NCBI GenBank assembly: GCA_934371475.1
Contig: CAKRNX010000050.1
Location: forward strand, 1 to 13,607
DNA: 13,607 bases
Reading direction: 5' to 3'
DNA from: an uncultured Lachnospiraceae bacterium
GTDB lineage: Bacteria; Bacillota; Clostridia; Lachnospirales; Lachnospiraceae
Of the stretch, positions 7,866 through 13,607 are shown piece after piece. The notes beneath the pieces were generated by a model that was not told the DNA's origin, searched no databases, and saw only the letters and a program-made list of their open reading frames with translations. The position numbers were made by a program, and so were the translations under genes. Position 1 is the first letter of the stretch. Each line of letters opens with the position of its first letter.

Positions 7866-8100
7866 GTTTGGTGAGAAAACGGACAGACAGCAAGGTGATG
7901 AGACGTAGCCATGTCAAAGATACTGAAAGGAGAGAAAACTCCAACACGCTTTCAGGCGATAAATACCGGAAATATCAGTTGTTTTATTAGATGTAAACAT
8001 GTAGAATGGTAAGAAGCATAGCGAAGCAAACCTAAAGAATATCTGAAAGGCCAGAGTATCCAGACACACGAAACCAAGATGATATGGATGATTGCTAATT
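7866..8100 (+). ncRNA. Candidate structured RNA or group II intron domain I-like relic in the gap before queH
   Basis: The 312-base gap between the importer ATPase and queH holds no convincing ORF. On the + strand it is A/G-rich and forms clear helices. CTGAAAG (7923-7929) pairs with CTTTCAG (7949-7955) around an inner GAG/CTC (7930-7932 with 7939-7941), with GATA (7919-7922) able to close on TATC (7973-7976). ATATCTG (8039-8045) pairs with CAGAGTAT (8052-8059) with one bulged A. GGT (8008-8010) and ACC (8030-8032) flank a small GC-ATA-GC element. Texture and GTGAG at 7871 recall the 5' part of bacterial group II introns, but I see no reverse transcriptase, no domain V and no proof of identity. 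It does not match TPP, T-box, 6S, tmRNA or SRP RNA as far as I can tell. Strand and ends are estimates. A weak + promoter-like pair (TTGTTT 7979, TAGAAT 8002) is also present. Confidence 0.42.
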
Positions 8101-8127
8101 TTATTTTTAGAAGGGAAGCTTGATAGT

Positions 8128-8769
8128 ATGAATCAGACAGAACAGCATCCGAAAAGGAATTATCAGAGAGAGCTGGATGCGCTGATCGCAAAACTGCCGG
8201 AGGGGGAAACGCCTTCCCTGCTGCTGCACAGCTGCTGTGCGCCCTGCAGCAGTTATGTGCTGGAGTATCTGTCCCGGCATTTTGAAATTACGTTATTTTA
8301 TTACAATCCGAATATTTCGCCCGAAGAGGAATACAGGAAGAGGGTGGAAGAACAGCAGCGCCTGATCCGTGAGCTTCCCGCGCTGCATTTGGTACATTTT
8401 GAAGAAGGGCGGTACGATCCGCAGGAATTTTACCAGGCTGTCCGCGGACTGGAGCATATTCCGGAGGGCGGCGAGCGCTGTTTTGCGTGCTATGAGCTGC
8501 GTATGAGACAGGCTGCCGCGCTGGCCGCATCCCGTGGATTTGATTATTTTACGACAACGCTTTCCATCAGTCCGCTCAAAAACGCACAGAAAATTAATGA
8601 AATCGGACAGGCACTGGAAAAAGAGTACGGGGTGCGTCATTTGCCGTCAGATTTTAAGAAAAAAAATGGATATAAACGCTCTGTGGAGCTGTCCGGAGAG
8701 TATGGCCTTTACCGGCAGAATTACTGCGGCTGCGTCTTTTCCAAAAAGGAACGGGAAAATCAAAAGTGA
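8128..8769 (+). CDS. queH: Epoxyqueuosine reductase QueH
   Basis: A 213-residue cytoplasmic enzyme that reduces epoxyqueuosine in tRNA to queuosine, the non-cobalamin alternative to QueG. Diagnostic features are an N-terminal LLLHSCCAPC (31-40) with vicinal Cys36-Cys37 and Cys40, YYNPNISPEEEY (58-69), the pair Cys118/Cys121 in RCFACYELRM, TTTLSISPLKN (142-152), and the C-terminal DFKKKNGYKRS plus NYCGC (Cys200, Cys202). These conserved cysteines are the metal/iron-sulfur and redox ligands of the family. The ATG at 8128 is preferred, with AAGGGAAG (8111-8118) upstream; an in-frame TTG at 8092 would add 12 residues without a ribosome site. It works directly after QueA, whose gene lies at the left edge. 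The gap to argH has an independent promoter rather than a terminator. Confidence 0.95.
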   Translation: MNQTEQHPKRNYQRELDALIAKLPEGETPSLLLHSCCAPCSSYVLEYLSRHFEITLFYYNPNISPEEEYRKRVEEQQRLIRELPALHLVHFEEGRYDPQEFYQAVRGLEHIPEGGERCFACYELRMRQAAALAASRGFDYFTTTLSISPLKNAQKINEIGQALEKEYGVRHLPSDFKKKNGYKRSVELSGEYGLYRQNYCGCVFSKKERENQK

Positions 8770-8776
8770 AACCTAT

Positions 8777-8806
8777 TTGACTTTCCGCAATTTTCCATAG
8801 TATAAT
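8777..8806 (+). promoter_or_regulatory. argH promoter
   Basis: TTGACT (8777-8782), 18-base spacer, and a perfect TATAAT (8801-8806), beginning just after the queH stop. Predicted transcription start is about 8813, giving a leader of about 95 bases before argH. The bases GACTTTCC that overlap the -35 box recur at 8858-8865 in the leader and in inverted form at 8823-8830. Confidence 0.82.
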
Positions 8807-8821
8807 GGCGGAGGTTTTTAG

Positions 8822-8866
8822 AGGAAAGTCAGGCAGGTATTCGCAGCTGAAGCAAAGGACTTTCCT
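8822..8866 (+). promoter_or_regulatory. Inverted repeat in the argH leader
   Basis: AGGAAAGTC (8822-8830) is perfectly complementary to GACTTTCCT (8858-8866), enclosing a 27-base loop. It lies entirely within the predicted leader, beginning about 10 bases after the transcription start, and ends 27 bases before the AAGGAGG ribosome site (8894-8900). No T-run follows, so it is not a normal terminator. It could be a leader stem, an mRNA-stabilising 5' hairpin, or DNA half-sites for a regulator. Confidence 0.5.
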
Positions 8867-8908
8867 GATTTGGTTAATTCACAGAGGATTATGAAGGAGG
8901 AATACTAT

Positions 8909-10318
8909 ATGGCACAGCTTTGGGGCGGCAGATTTACAAAAGAGACCGATCAGCTGGTTTATAATTTCAACGCGTCGATTACATTCGACCGCAAATTTTA
9001 CAGACAGGATATCGAGGGAAGTATCGCACATGTGACGATGCTGGCAAAGCAGGGGATTTTGGCAGAACAGGAACGCGACGATATTATTCAGTGCCTGAAG
9101 GGGATCCTGGCAGATGTAGAGAACGGCACGCTGCAGATTACAGAAAAGTATGAGGATATTCACAGTTTTGTAGAGGCAAATCTGATCGACCGTATCGGCG
9201 ATACCGGAAAAAAACTGCACACGGGACGCAGCAGAAATGACCAGGTGGCACTGGATATGCGTCTTTATACCCGTTCAGAGATCCAGGCGGTAGACGGACT
9301 GTTAAAAACTCTGCTGGAAGAGCTGCTGAAGCTGATGGAGGAAAATCTGGATACCTATATGCCCGGTTTTACTCATCTGCAGAAAGCGCAGCCTGTTACA
9401 CTGGCTCATCATGTGGGCGCTTATTTTGAAATGTTTAAACGGGACAGACAACGCCTGTCGGATATCTATGAGAGAATGAATTACTGTCCGCTGGGCGCAG
9501 GCGCTCTGGCAGGCACCACATATCCGCTGGACCGCGAATATACGGCGCAGCTTCTTGGTTTCTACGGCCCGACACTCAACAGCATGGATTCTGTTTCTGA
9601 CCGTGATTATCTGATTGAATTTTTGTCAGCCTTGTCTACGATCATGATGCATCTGAGCCGTTTCTGTGAGGAGATCATCATCTGGAATTCCAATGAATAC
9701 CGTTTTGTTGAGATTGACGACAGCTACAGCACAGGCAGCAGCATTATGCCGCAGAAGAAAAATCCGGATATTGCCGAGCTGATCCGCGGAAAGACCGGCC
9801 GTGTCTACGGTGCTCAGATGTCTCTGCTCACAACGATGAAAGGGCTGCCGCTGGCCTACAATAAAGATATGCAGGAGGACAAAGAACTGAGTTTTGATGC
9901 CATGGATACAGTAAAAGGATGCATTGCTCTGTTTACCGGCATGGTGTCTACAATGAAATTTCGCAAAGATGTGATGGAGGCATCCGCAAAGAAGGGCTTT
10001 ACGAATGCGACGGATGCGGCAGATTATCTGGTAAACCACGGCGTTCCGTTCCGCGATGCCCATGGTATTGTGGGACGTCTTGTGTTGTACTGCCTGGATA
10101 AGGGTATTGCGCTGGATGATATGACACTAGAGGAGTATCAGGCGATCAGCCCGGTATTTGAACAGGATATCTATGATGCGATCAGTCTGGAAACCTGCGT
10201 GGAAAAGAGAATTACCATCGGGGCTCCCGGGCAGGAGGCTATGAAAAAAGCCATTGCAGCGGAGCGTAAATATCTGGAAAGCCATCCGGTGATTACTGCA
10301 AAAAGTCAGATAGACTGA
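8909..10318 (+). CDS. argH: Argininosuccinate lyase
   Basis: A 469-residue enzyme of the fumarase/aspartase superfamily that splits argininosuccinate into arginine and fumarate, the last step of arginine synthesis. It begins MAQLWGGRF as is usual for the family. Other signatures are TGRSRNDQVALDMR, THLQKAQPVTLAHH with the conserved His156, and the superfamily loop GSSIMPQKKNP (276-286) carrying the catalytic serine. The start is ATG 8909, preceded by AAGGAGG (8894-8900) at 8-base spacing; the upstream in-frame starts at 8870 and 8891 would add residues not found in the family. The length is close to normal (about 455-470). argG is not adjacent, so argH here stands alone with its own promoter and leader hairpin; an ArgR-type site was not recognised with confidence. 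Confidence 0.97.
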   Translation: MAQLWGGRFTKETDQLVYNFNASITFDRKFYRQDIEGSIAHVTMLAKQGILAEQERDDIIQCLKGILADVENGTLQITEKYEDIHSFVEANLIDRIGDTGKKLHTGRSRNDQVALDMRLYTRSEIQAVDGLLKTLLEELLKLMEENLDTYMPGFTHLQKAQPVTLAHHVGAYFEMFKRDRQRLSDIYERMNYCPLGAGALAGTTYPLDREYTAQLLGFYGPTLNSMDSVSDRDYLIEFLSALSTIMMHLSRFCEEIIIWNSNEYRFVEIDDSYSTGSSIMPQKKNPDIAELIRGKTGRVYGAQMSLLTTMKGLPLAYNKDMQEDKELSFDAMDTVKGCIALFTGMVSTMKFRKDVMEASAKKGFTNATDAADYLVNHGVPFRDAHGIVGRLVLYCLDKGIALDDMTLEEYQAISPVFEQDIYDAISLETCVEKRITIGAPGQEAMKKAIAAERKYLESHPVITAKSQID

Positions 10319-10324
10319 AAAATT

Positions 10325-10348
10325 GCTTGACATCCATGCGTGTCAAGC
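10325..10348. promoter_or_regulatory. Perfect inverted repeat GCTTGACA / TGTCAAGC between argH and asd
   Basis: Eight-base arms (10325-10332 and 10341-10348) with an 8-base loop lie 7 bases after the argH stop. On the + strand no T-run follows, so it is a poor terminator for argH. Read on the minus strand it is followed by AATTTTT, which would be terminator-like. The left arm contains TTGACA, a consensus -35 box, so the dyad may instead be an operator over an asd promoter. Confidence 0.55.
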
Positions 10349-10355
10349 GTACACT
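10327..10355 (+). promoter_or_regulatory. Possible asd promoter
   Basis: A perfect -35 TTGACA (10327-10332), 17-base spacer, and a fair -10 TACACT (10350-10355, 4 of 6). Transcription would begin near 10362, about 46 bases before asd. The -35 and most of the spacer are covered by the inverted repeat, a layout that suits repression by a dimeric regulator. Confidence is moderate because the -10 is weak. Confidence 0.45.
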
Positions 10356-10407
10356 TGTCGATAAGCAGCGCACATGCGGTGGAATGAATTAAGAGGAGAT
10401 TGGAAAA

Positions 10408-11493
10408 ATGGAACAGAAGCTGAGAGTAGGTATTTTAGGAGCAACTGGAATGGTTGGACAGCGTTTTATCGCACTGCTGGAAGATCATCCTTGGTTTGAA
10501 GTAGTGACTGTGGCTGCCAGCCCCAGAAGTGCAGGAAAAACTTACGAAGAGGCTGTGGGAGGACGCTGGAAGATGGATACTCCCATGCCGGAGGCAGTGA
10601 AAAAACTGGTTGTGATGAATGTAAACGAGGTAGAGCAGGTAGCATCTACGGTTGATTTTGTCTTTTCCGCAGTGGATATGACGAAAGACGAGATCAAAAA
10701 GATCGAGGAAGCGTATGCAAAGACCGAGACTCCCGTTGTTTCAAATAACAGTGCGCATCGCTGGACACCGGATGTTCCCATGGTTGTACCGGAGATCAAT
10801 CCGGAACATTTTGAAGTGATCAAGTATCAGAAACAGCGTCTGGGTACAACGCGCGGATTTATCGCTGTAAAGCCCAACTGCTCTATTCAGGCATACGCAC
10901 CGGCTCTGACTGCATGGAAAGAGTTTGAACCGTACGAGGTAGTTGCGTGTACTTATCAGGCAATTTCAGGTGCAGGCAAGACGTTTAAGGACTGGCCGGA
11001 AATGGTTGAGAATATTATTCCGTATATCGGCGGTGAGGAAGAGAAGAGCGAGATGGAGCCGCTGCGTATCTGGGGCAAGGTGGAAGATGGTGTGATTAAA
11101 CCGGCCGAGTCACCGGTGATTACCTGTCAGTGTATCCGCGTACCGGTTCTGAATGGACATACTGCGGCAGTATTTGTGAAGTTCAGAAAGAAACCTACAA
11201 AGGAAGAGCTGATTGACCGTCTGGTAAACTTTAAAGGTGTTCCGCAGGAACTTAATCTTCCCAGCGCTCCGAAGCAGTTTATTCAGTACTGTGAAGAAGA
11301 CAATCGTCCGCAGGTGAAGCTGGATGTGGACTATGAGCATGGCATGGGTGTTTCTATCGGCCGTATCCGTGAGGATAAGGTATACGATTACAAGTTTGTC
11401 GGTCTTGCTCACAATACTGTACGGGGAGCGGCAGGCGGTGCGGTTCTGTGTGCTGAGACTCTGACAGCTCAGGGATACATTCAGGCAAAATAA
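10408..11493 (+). CDS. asd: Aspartate-semialdehyde dehydrogenase, archaeal/fungal-type
   Basis: A 361-residue NADP-dependent enzyme that reduces aspartyl phosphate to aspartate semialdehyde, the branch point for diaminopimelate/lysine, threonine and methionine. The N-terminal Rossmann motif is GATGMVG (11-17). The active-site stretch is VKPNCSIQ with Cys158, and the proton-shuttling His is His251 in PVLNGHTAAVF. These context residues, the GTTRGFIAVKPNCSIQ form and the long C-terminal HGMGVSIGRIRED segment mark the archaeal/fungal-like class found in many Clostridia, distinct from the E. coli class. AGGAG (10394-10398) lies 9 bases before the ATG. It sits 89 bases after argH with a dyad between, and ends in its own intrinsic terminator, so it can be a monocistronic unit. 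Confidence 0.96.
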   Translation: MEQKLRVGILGATGMVGQRFIALLEDHPWFEVVTVAASPRSAGKTYEEAVGGRWKMDTPMPEAVKKLVVMNVNEVEQVASTVDFVFSAVDMTKDEIKKIEEAYAKTETPVVSNNSAHRWTPDVPMVVPEINPEHFEVIKYQKQRLGTTRGFIAVKPNCSIQAYAPALTAWKEFEPYEVVACTYQAISGAGKTFKDWPEMVENIIPYIGGEEEKSEMEPLRIWGKVEDGVIKPAESPVITCQCIRVPVLNGHTAAVFVKFRKKPTKEELIDRLVNFKGVPQELNLPSAPKQFIQYCEEDNRPQVKLDVDYEHGMGVSIGRIREDKVYDYKFVGLAHNTVRGAAGGAVLCAETLTAQGYIQAK

Positions 11494-11494
11494 C

Positions 11495-11524
11495 TTGCAA
11501 AACTGAAACAGGATAACGTATAAT
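11495..11524 (+). promoter_or_regulatory. Probable topB promoter overlapping the asd 3' end
   Basis: TTGCAA (11495-11500, 4 of 6), 18-base spacer and a perfect TATAAT (11519-11524). The predicted start near 11531 falls inside the 5' arm of the asd terminator, so transcripts from here would lack the first bases of that stem and should not be terminated by it, whereas read-through from asd would be. Confidence 0.55.
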
Positions 11525-11526
11525 AG

Positions 11527-11559
11527 GGCTGATGCGGTTTTCGCCGTTTCAGCCTTTTT
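11527..11559 (+). terminator. Intrinsic terminator of asd
   Basis: GGCTGATGCGG pairs with CCGTTTCAGCC (one T-T mismatch and one G-T) around a short TTTTCG-type loop, immediately followed by five T (11555-11559). The stem starts 33 bases after the asd stop. This is the strongest terminator in the window. Confidence 0.88.
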
Positions 11560-11624
11560 ATGTTGCAGAAGGCTGCATCATTTGAAAAGCCTTTTTCAAA
11601 CAGGAAATTTAGACCGTGTCTAAA
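11560..11624 (+). repeat. Three consecutive small hairpins in the topB leader
   Basis: Three perfect or near-perfect inverted repeats follow one another: ATG-T-TGCAG with CTGCA-T-CAT (11560-11581, one T-T mismatch, AAGG loop); TTTGAAAA with TTTTCAAA (11581-11588 and 11593-11600); and TTTAGA with TCTAAA (11608-11613 and 11619-11624). The third ends 4 bases before the GGAGG ribosome site of topB (11629-11633). They could stabilise the leader, control translation or bind a regulator. Confidence 0.5.
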
Positions 11625-11639
11625 CGATGGAGGAATTGG

Positions 11640-13607
11640 ATGGGGAAGTCCCTTTATATTGCTGAAAAACCCAGTGTAGCCATGGAATTTGCCAAAGCGC
11701 TGAAAGAAAATATGGTGCGTCATGACGGCTATCAGGAGTCGGAACATACCGTTGTGACCTGGTGCATCGGTCATCTGGTTACTATGAGCTATCCAGAGGT
11801 TTATGATGAAAAATACAAAAGATGGAGTCTGAATACCTTGCCCTTTATTCCTGAAATATTTCTTTACGAGGTCATTCCTTCCGTAAAGAAACAGTTCGGG
11901 ATTGTCAAAGGGCTTTTAAATCGCAAAGATGTGGATGTGATTTATGTCTGCACTGATTCCGGACGCGAGGGAGAATACATTTACCGTCTTGTTGCCCAGA
12001 TGGCATGCATAAAAGATAAAGTTCAGAAAAGAGTGTGGATTGATTCACAGACAGAAGAGGAGATCCTGCGCGGGATTCAGACCGCAAAAGACATTTCCGC
12101 CTATGATAATCTGGCTGAATCTGCCTATCTGCGGGCCAAGGAAGATTATCTGATGGGGATTAATTTTTCACGTCTCCTGACGCTCAAATACGGAAATGCC
12201 ATTTCTAATTATCTGGGAGAGCGGCACTGCGTGGTCTCTGTGGGCCGCGTGATGACCTGTGTGCTGGGGATGATTGTCCGCAGGGAGAGAGAGATCCGTC
12301 AGTTTGTTAAGACGCCGTTTTACCGGGTTCTGAATACATTGGACTGCGGCGGACATAAGTTCGAAGGAGAATTCCGGGCAGTGGAAGGCTCTGCTTGGTT
12401 TCAGTCTCCGAAGATGTACAGGGAAAACGGTTATAAAGAGAAAAAAGATGCGGAGGCGCTGGTCACTGATCTGTGCAGGAATCAGCCTCTGCAGGCTTCT
12501 GTCTGTACCGCGGAGCGCAGGAAGGAGAAAAAAAATCCTCCGCTTCTGTACAATCTTGCTGAGCTTCAGAATGAATGCTCAAGAATGTTCAAGATCAGTC
12601 CGGATGAGACGCTACGCATCGTGCAGGAATTATATGAAAAAAAATTGGTCACTTATCCGCGAACGGATGCCCGAGTTCTTTCCACTGCCGTGGCAAAAGA
12701 GATACAGAAAAATATCAGGGGACTGAAAAACTTTGGACCGGCTGCACCCTTTGCGGCCGAGATCCTTGCAAATGGCAGTTATCAGGGACTGTCCCGGACA
12801 CGATATGTCAATGATAAGCAGATCACGGATCACTATGCTATTATTCCGACCGGTCAGGGTCTTTCTGCCCTGGGCAGCCTTAAGGGGCATTCCTTTGGCG
12901 TGTATGCAGCTATTGTGCGGAGATTCTTAAGTATTTTTTATCCGCCGGCTGTCTATCAGAAAATCAGCCTGGTGCTGGAGATGGAAAACGGTGAACACCG
13001 GGAGAAATTTTTCTCGAATTTCCGCGTACTGCTGGAGGAGGGATATTTTAAGGTGGCCGGCAATCCGGCTGACAGAAAGGGAACATCATTTTCCGACAAA
13101 AAGGAAGAGGAAGAAGAGCAGGAAGAAGATGTCAAAGGCGACGAGGCGTTCCTGACTGAGCTTGCCGGACTGAAAAAGGGCGATATCCTTCCGGTAAAAG
13201 GGCTTCAGATAAAAGAGGGTGAAACATCGCCGCCCAAACGTTACAATTCGGGTTCTATGATACTGGCGATGGAAAATGCCGGACAGTTAATTGAGGATGA
13301 AGAACTGAGGGCTCAGATTAAGAGCTGTGGGATCGGAACCAGCGCCACAAGAGCGGAGATCCTGAAAAAGCTGACGGCAAATAAATATATTGCACTGAAC
13401 AAAAAGACACAGATCCTGATGCCAACGCTGATGGGAGAGATGATCTATGATGTGGTCAGTCTCTCGATCCGTTCTCTGCTCAATCCCGAGCTGACTGCCA
13501 GTTGGGAAAAGGGACTTAACTATGTGGCGGAAGGATCTATTACACCGGAAGAATATATGGACAAGCTGGAACATTTCATTAAATCCCGTACCAGTGGTGT
13601 GCTGGGC
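11640..13607 (+). CDS. topB: DNA topoisomerase III (type IA), truncated by the right window edge
   Basis: At least 656 codons are open from ATG 11640 (GGAGG at 11629-11633, 6-base spacing) to the last base. Type IA topoisomerases cut one strand through a tyrosine and pass the other, relaxing negative supercoils and decatenating intermediates. The Toprim domain begins SLYIAEKPSVAMEFAKAL and includes TDSGREGEYI (105-114), where the Firmicutes TopB form with Gly replaces the classical DPDREGE. The active-site tyrosine is Tyr339 in TYPRTD. Further motifs are DHYAIIPTG, GIGTSATRAEILKKL and the C-terminal NPELTASWEKGL. An acidic run (about 486-500, Glu-rich) sits before the KRYNSGSMI segment. Family length is about 690-730, so perhaps 40-80 residues lie beyond the window. 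No conjugation genes are adjacent, so a chromosomal rather than element-borne copy is more likely. Confidence 0.95.
   Translation, partial: MGKSLYIAEKPSVAMEFAKALKENMVRHDGYQESEHTVVTWCIGHLVTMSYPEVYDEKYKRWSLNTLPFIPEIFLYEVIPSVKKQFGIVKGLLNRKDVDVIYVCTDSGREGEYIYRLVAQMACIKDKVQKRVWIDSQTEEEILRGIQTAKDISAYDNLAESAYLRAKEDYLMGINFSRLLTLKYGNAISNYLGERHCVVSVGRVMTCVLGMIVRREREIRQFVKTPFYRVLNTLDCGGHKFEGEFRAVEGSAWFQSPKMYRENGYKEKKDAEALVTDLCRNQPLQASVCTAERRKEKKNPPLLYNLAELQNECSRMFKISPDETLRIVQELYEKKLVTYPRTDARVLSTAVAKEIQKNIRGLKNFGPAAPFAAEILANGSYQGLSRTRYVNDKQITDHYAIIPTGQGLSALGSLKGHSFGVYAAIVRRFLSIFYPPAVYQKISLVLEMENGEHREKFFSNFRVLLEEGYFKVAGNPADRKGTSFSDKKEEEEEQEEDVKGDEAFLTELAGLKKGDILPVKGLQIKEGETSPPKRYNSGSMILAMENAGQLIEDEELRAQIKSCGIGTSATRAEILKKLTANKYIALNKKTQILMPTLMGEMIYDVVSLSIRSLLNPELTASWEKGLNYVAEGSITPEEYMDKLEHFIKSRTSGVLG

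Noticed and set aside
7866..8100. TPP riboswitch controlling a thiamine-precursor importer
   Set aside because: The CTGAGA and paired conserved segments are not in order on either strand, and the importer promoter leaves only about 15 bases of leader.
7952..8191. Minus-strand open frame of 79 codons across the ORF-less gap and the queH start
   Set aside because: It overlaps the 5' end of queH, has no good ribosome site and no recognisable family; the gap is better explained as non-coding.
8820..8866. GAGGAAAGTC resembles a conserved RNase P RNA segment
   Set aside because: RNase P RNA needs about 350 bases and other conserved regions; argH begins 40 bases downstream, so the match is coincidental.
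10319..10407. Lysine riboswitch ahead of asd
   Set aside because: Only 89 bases separate argH and asd, too short for that aptamer, and no matching conserved segments are visible.
11640..13607. topB as evidence of an integrative conjugative element
   Set aside because: Some elements carry type IA topoisomerases, but no relaxase, coupling protein, integrase or single-strand-binding genes are in view, and the left neighbours are core biosynthetic genes.

Overview
The window looks like a core-genome segment of a Firmicute of class Clostridia, most likely Lachnospiraceae. This is inferred from strong AGGAGG-type ribosome binding sites, sigma-A-like promoters, moderate GC by eye, an archaeal/fungal-type aspartate-semialdehyde dehydrogenase, a QueH-type epoxyqueuosine reductase and a Firmicutes-style topoisomerase III. 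I see no transposase, integrase, phage structural gene, tRNA, rRNA or CRISPR array.

Left part (1-6167, + strand): the 3' part of queA, then a translationally coupled pair of half-size ABC exporters that form an asymmetric heterodimer, then a secreted lysozyme-like protein with a long acidic linker, then dut (dUTPase). Gaps are short (59, -4, 41 and 47 bases) and I see no terminator until the hairpin after dut, so this may be one transcript.

Middle (6224-7865, - strand): a two-gene operon for a NitT/TauT-type importer, with the ATPase first and the permease overlapping it by 37 bases. No substrate-binding protein is present. A good promoter lies directly upstream of the ATPase. Between this promoter and queH (+) is about 260 bases without a convincing ORF but with several nested helices. 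It is the best candidate here for an undescribed or degenerate structured RNA, possibly a group II intron domain I relic.

Right part (8128-13607, + strand): queH (last step of queuosine synthesis), argH (arginine), asd (lysine/threonine/methionine and diaminopimelate) and topB (topoisomerase III, running off the right edge). argH has its own consensus-like promoter and a leader with a perfect 9-bp inverted repeat. asd is preceded by a perfect 8-bp inverted repeat that includes a -35-like TTGACA. asd ends in a strong intrinsic terminator whose 5' arm abuts a TATAAT box likely belonging to topB, followed by three further small hairpins before topB.

Functional links: QueA makes epoxyqueuosine in tRNA and QueH reduces it to queuosine, so the two ends of the same short pathway lie about 7.3 kb apart with exporter, lysozyme, dut and importer genes between them. 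The other genes are ordinary housekeeping functions. I found no clear new defence or mobile system; the most interesting signals are non-coding.
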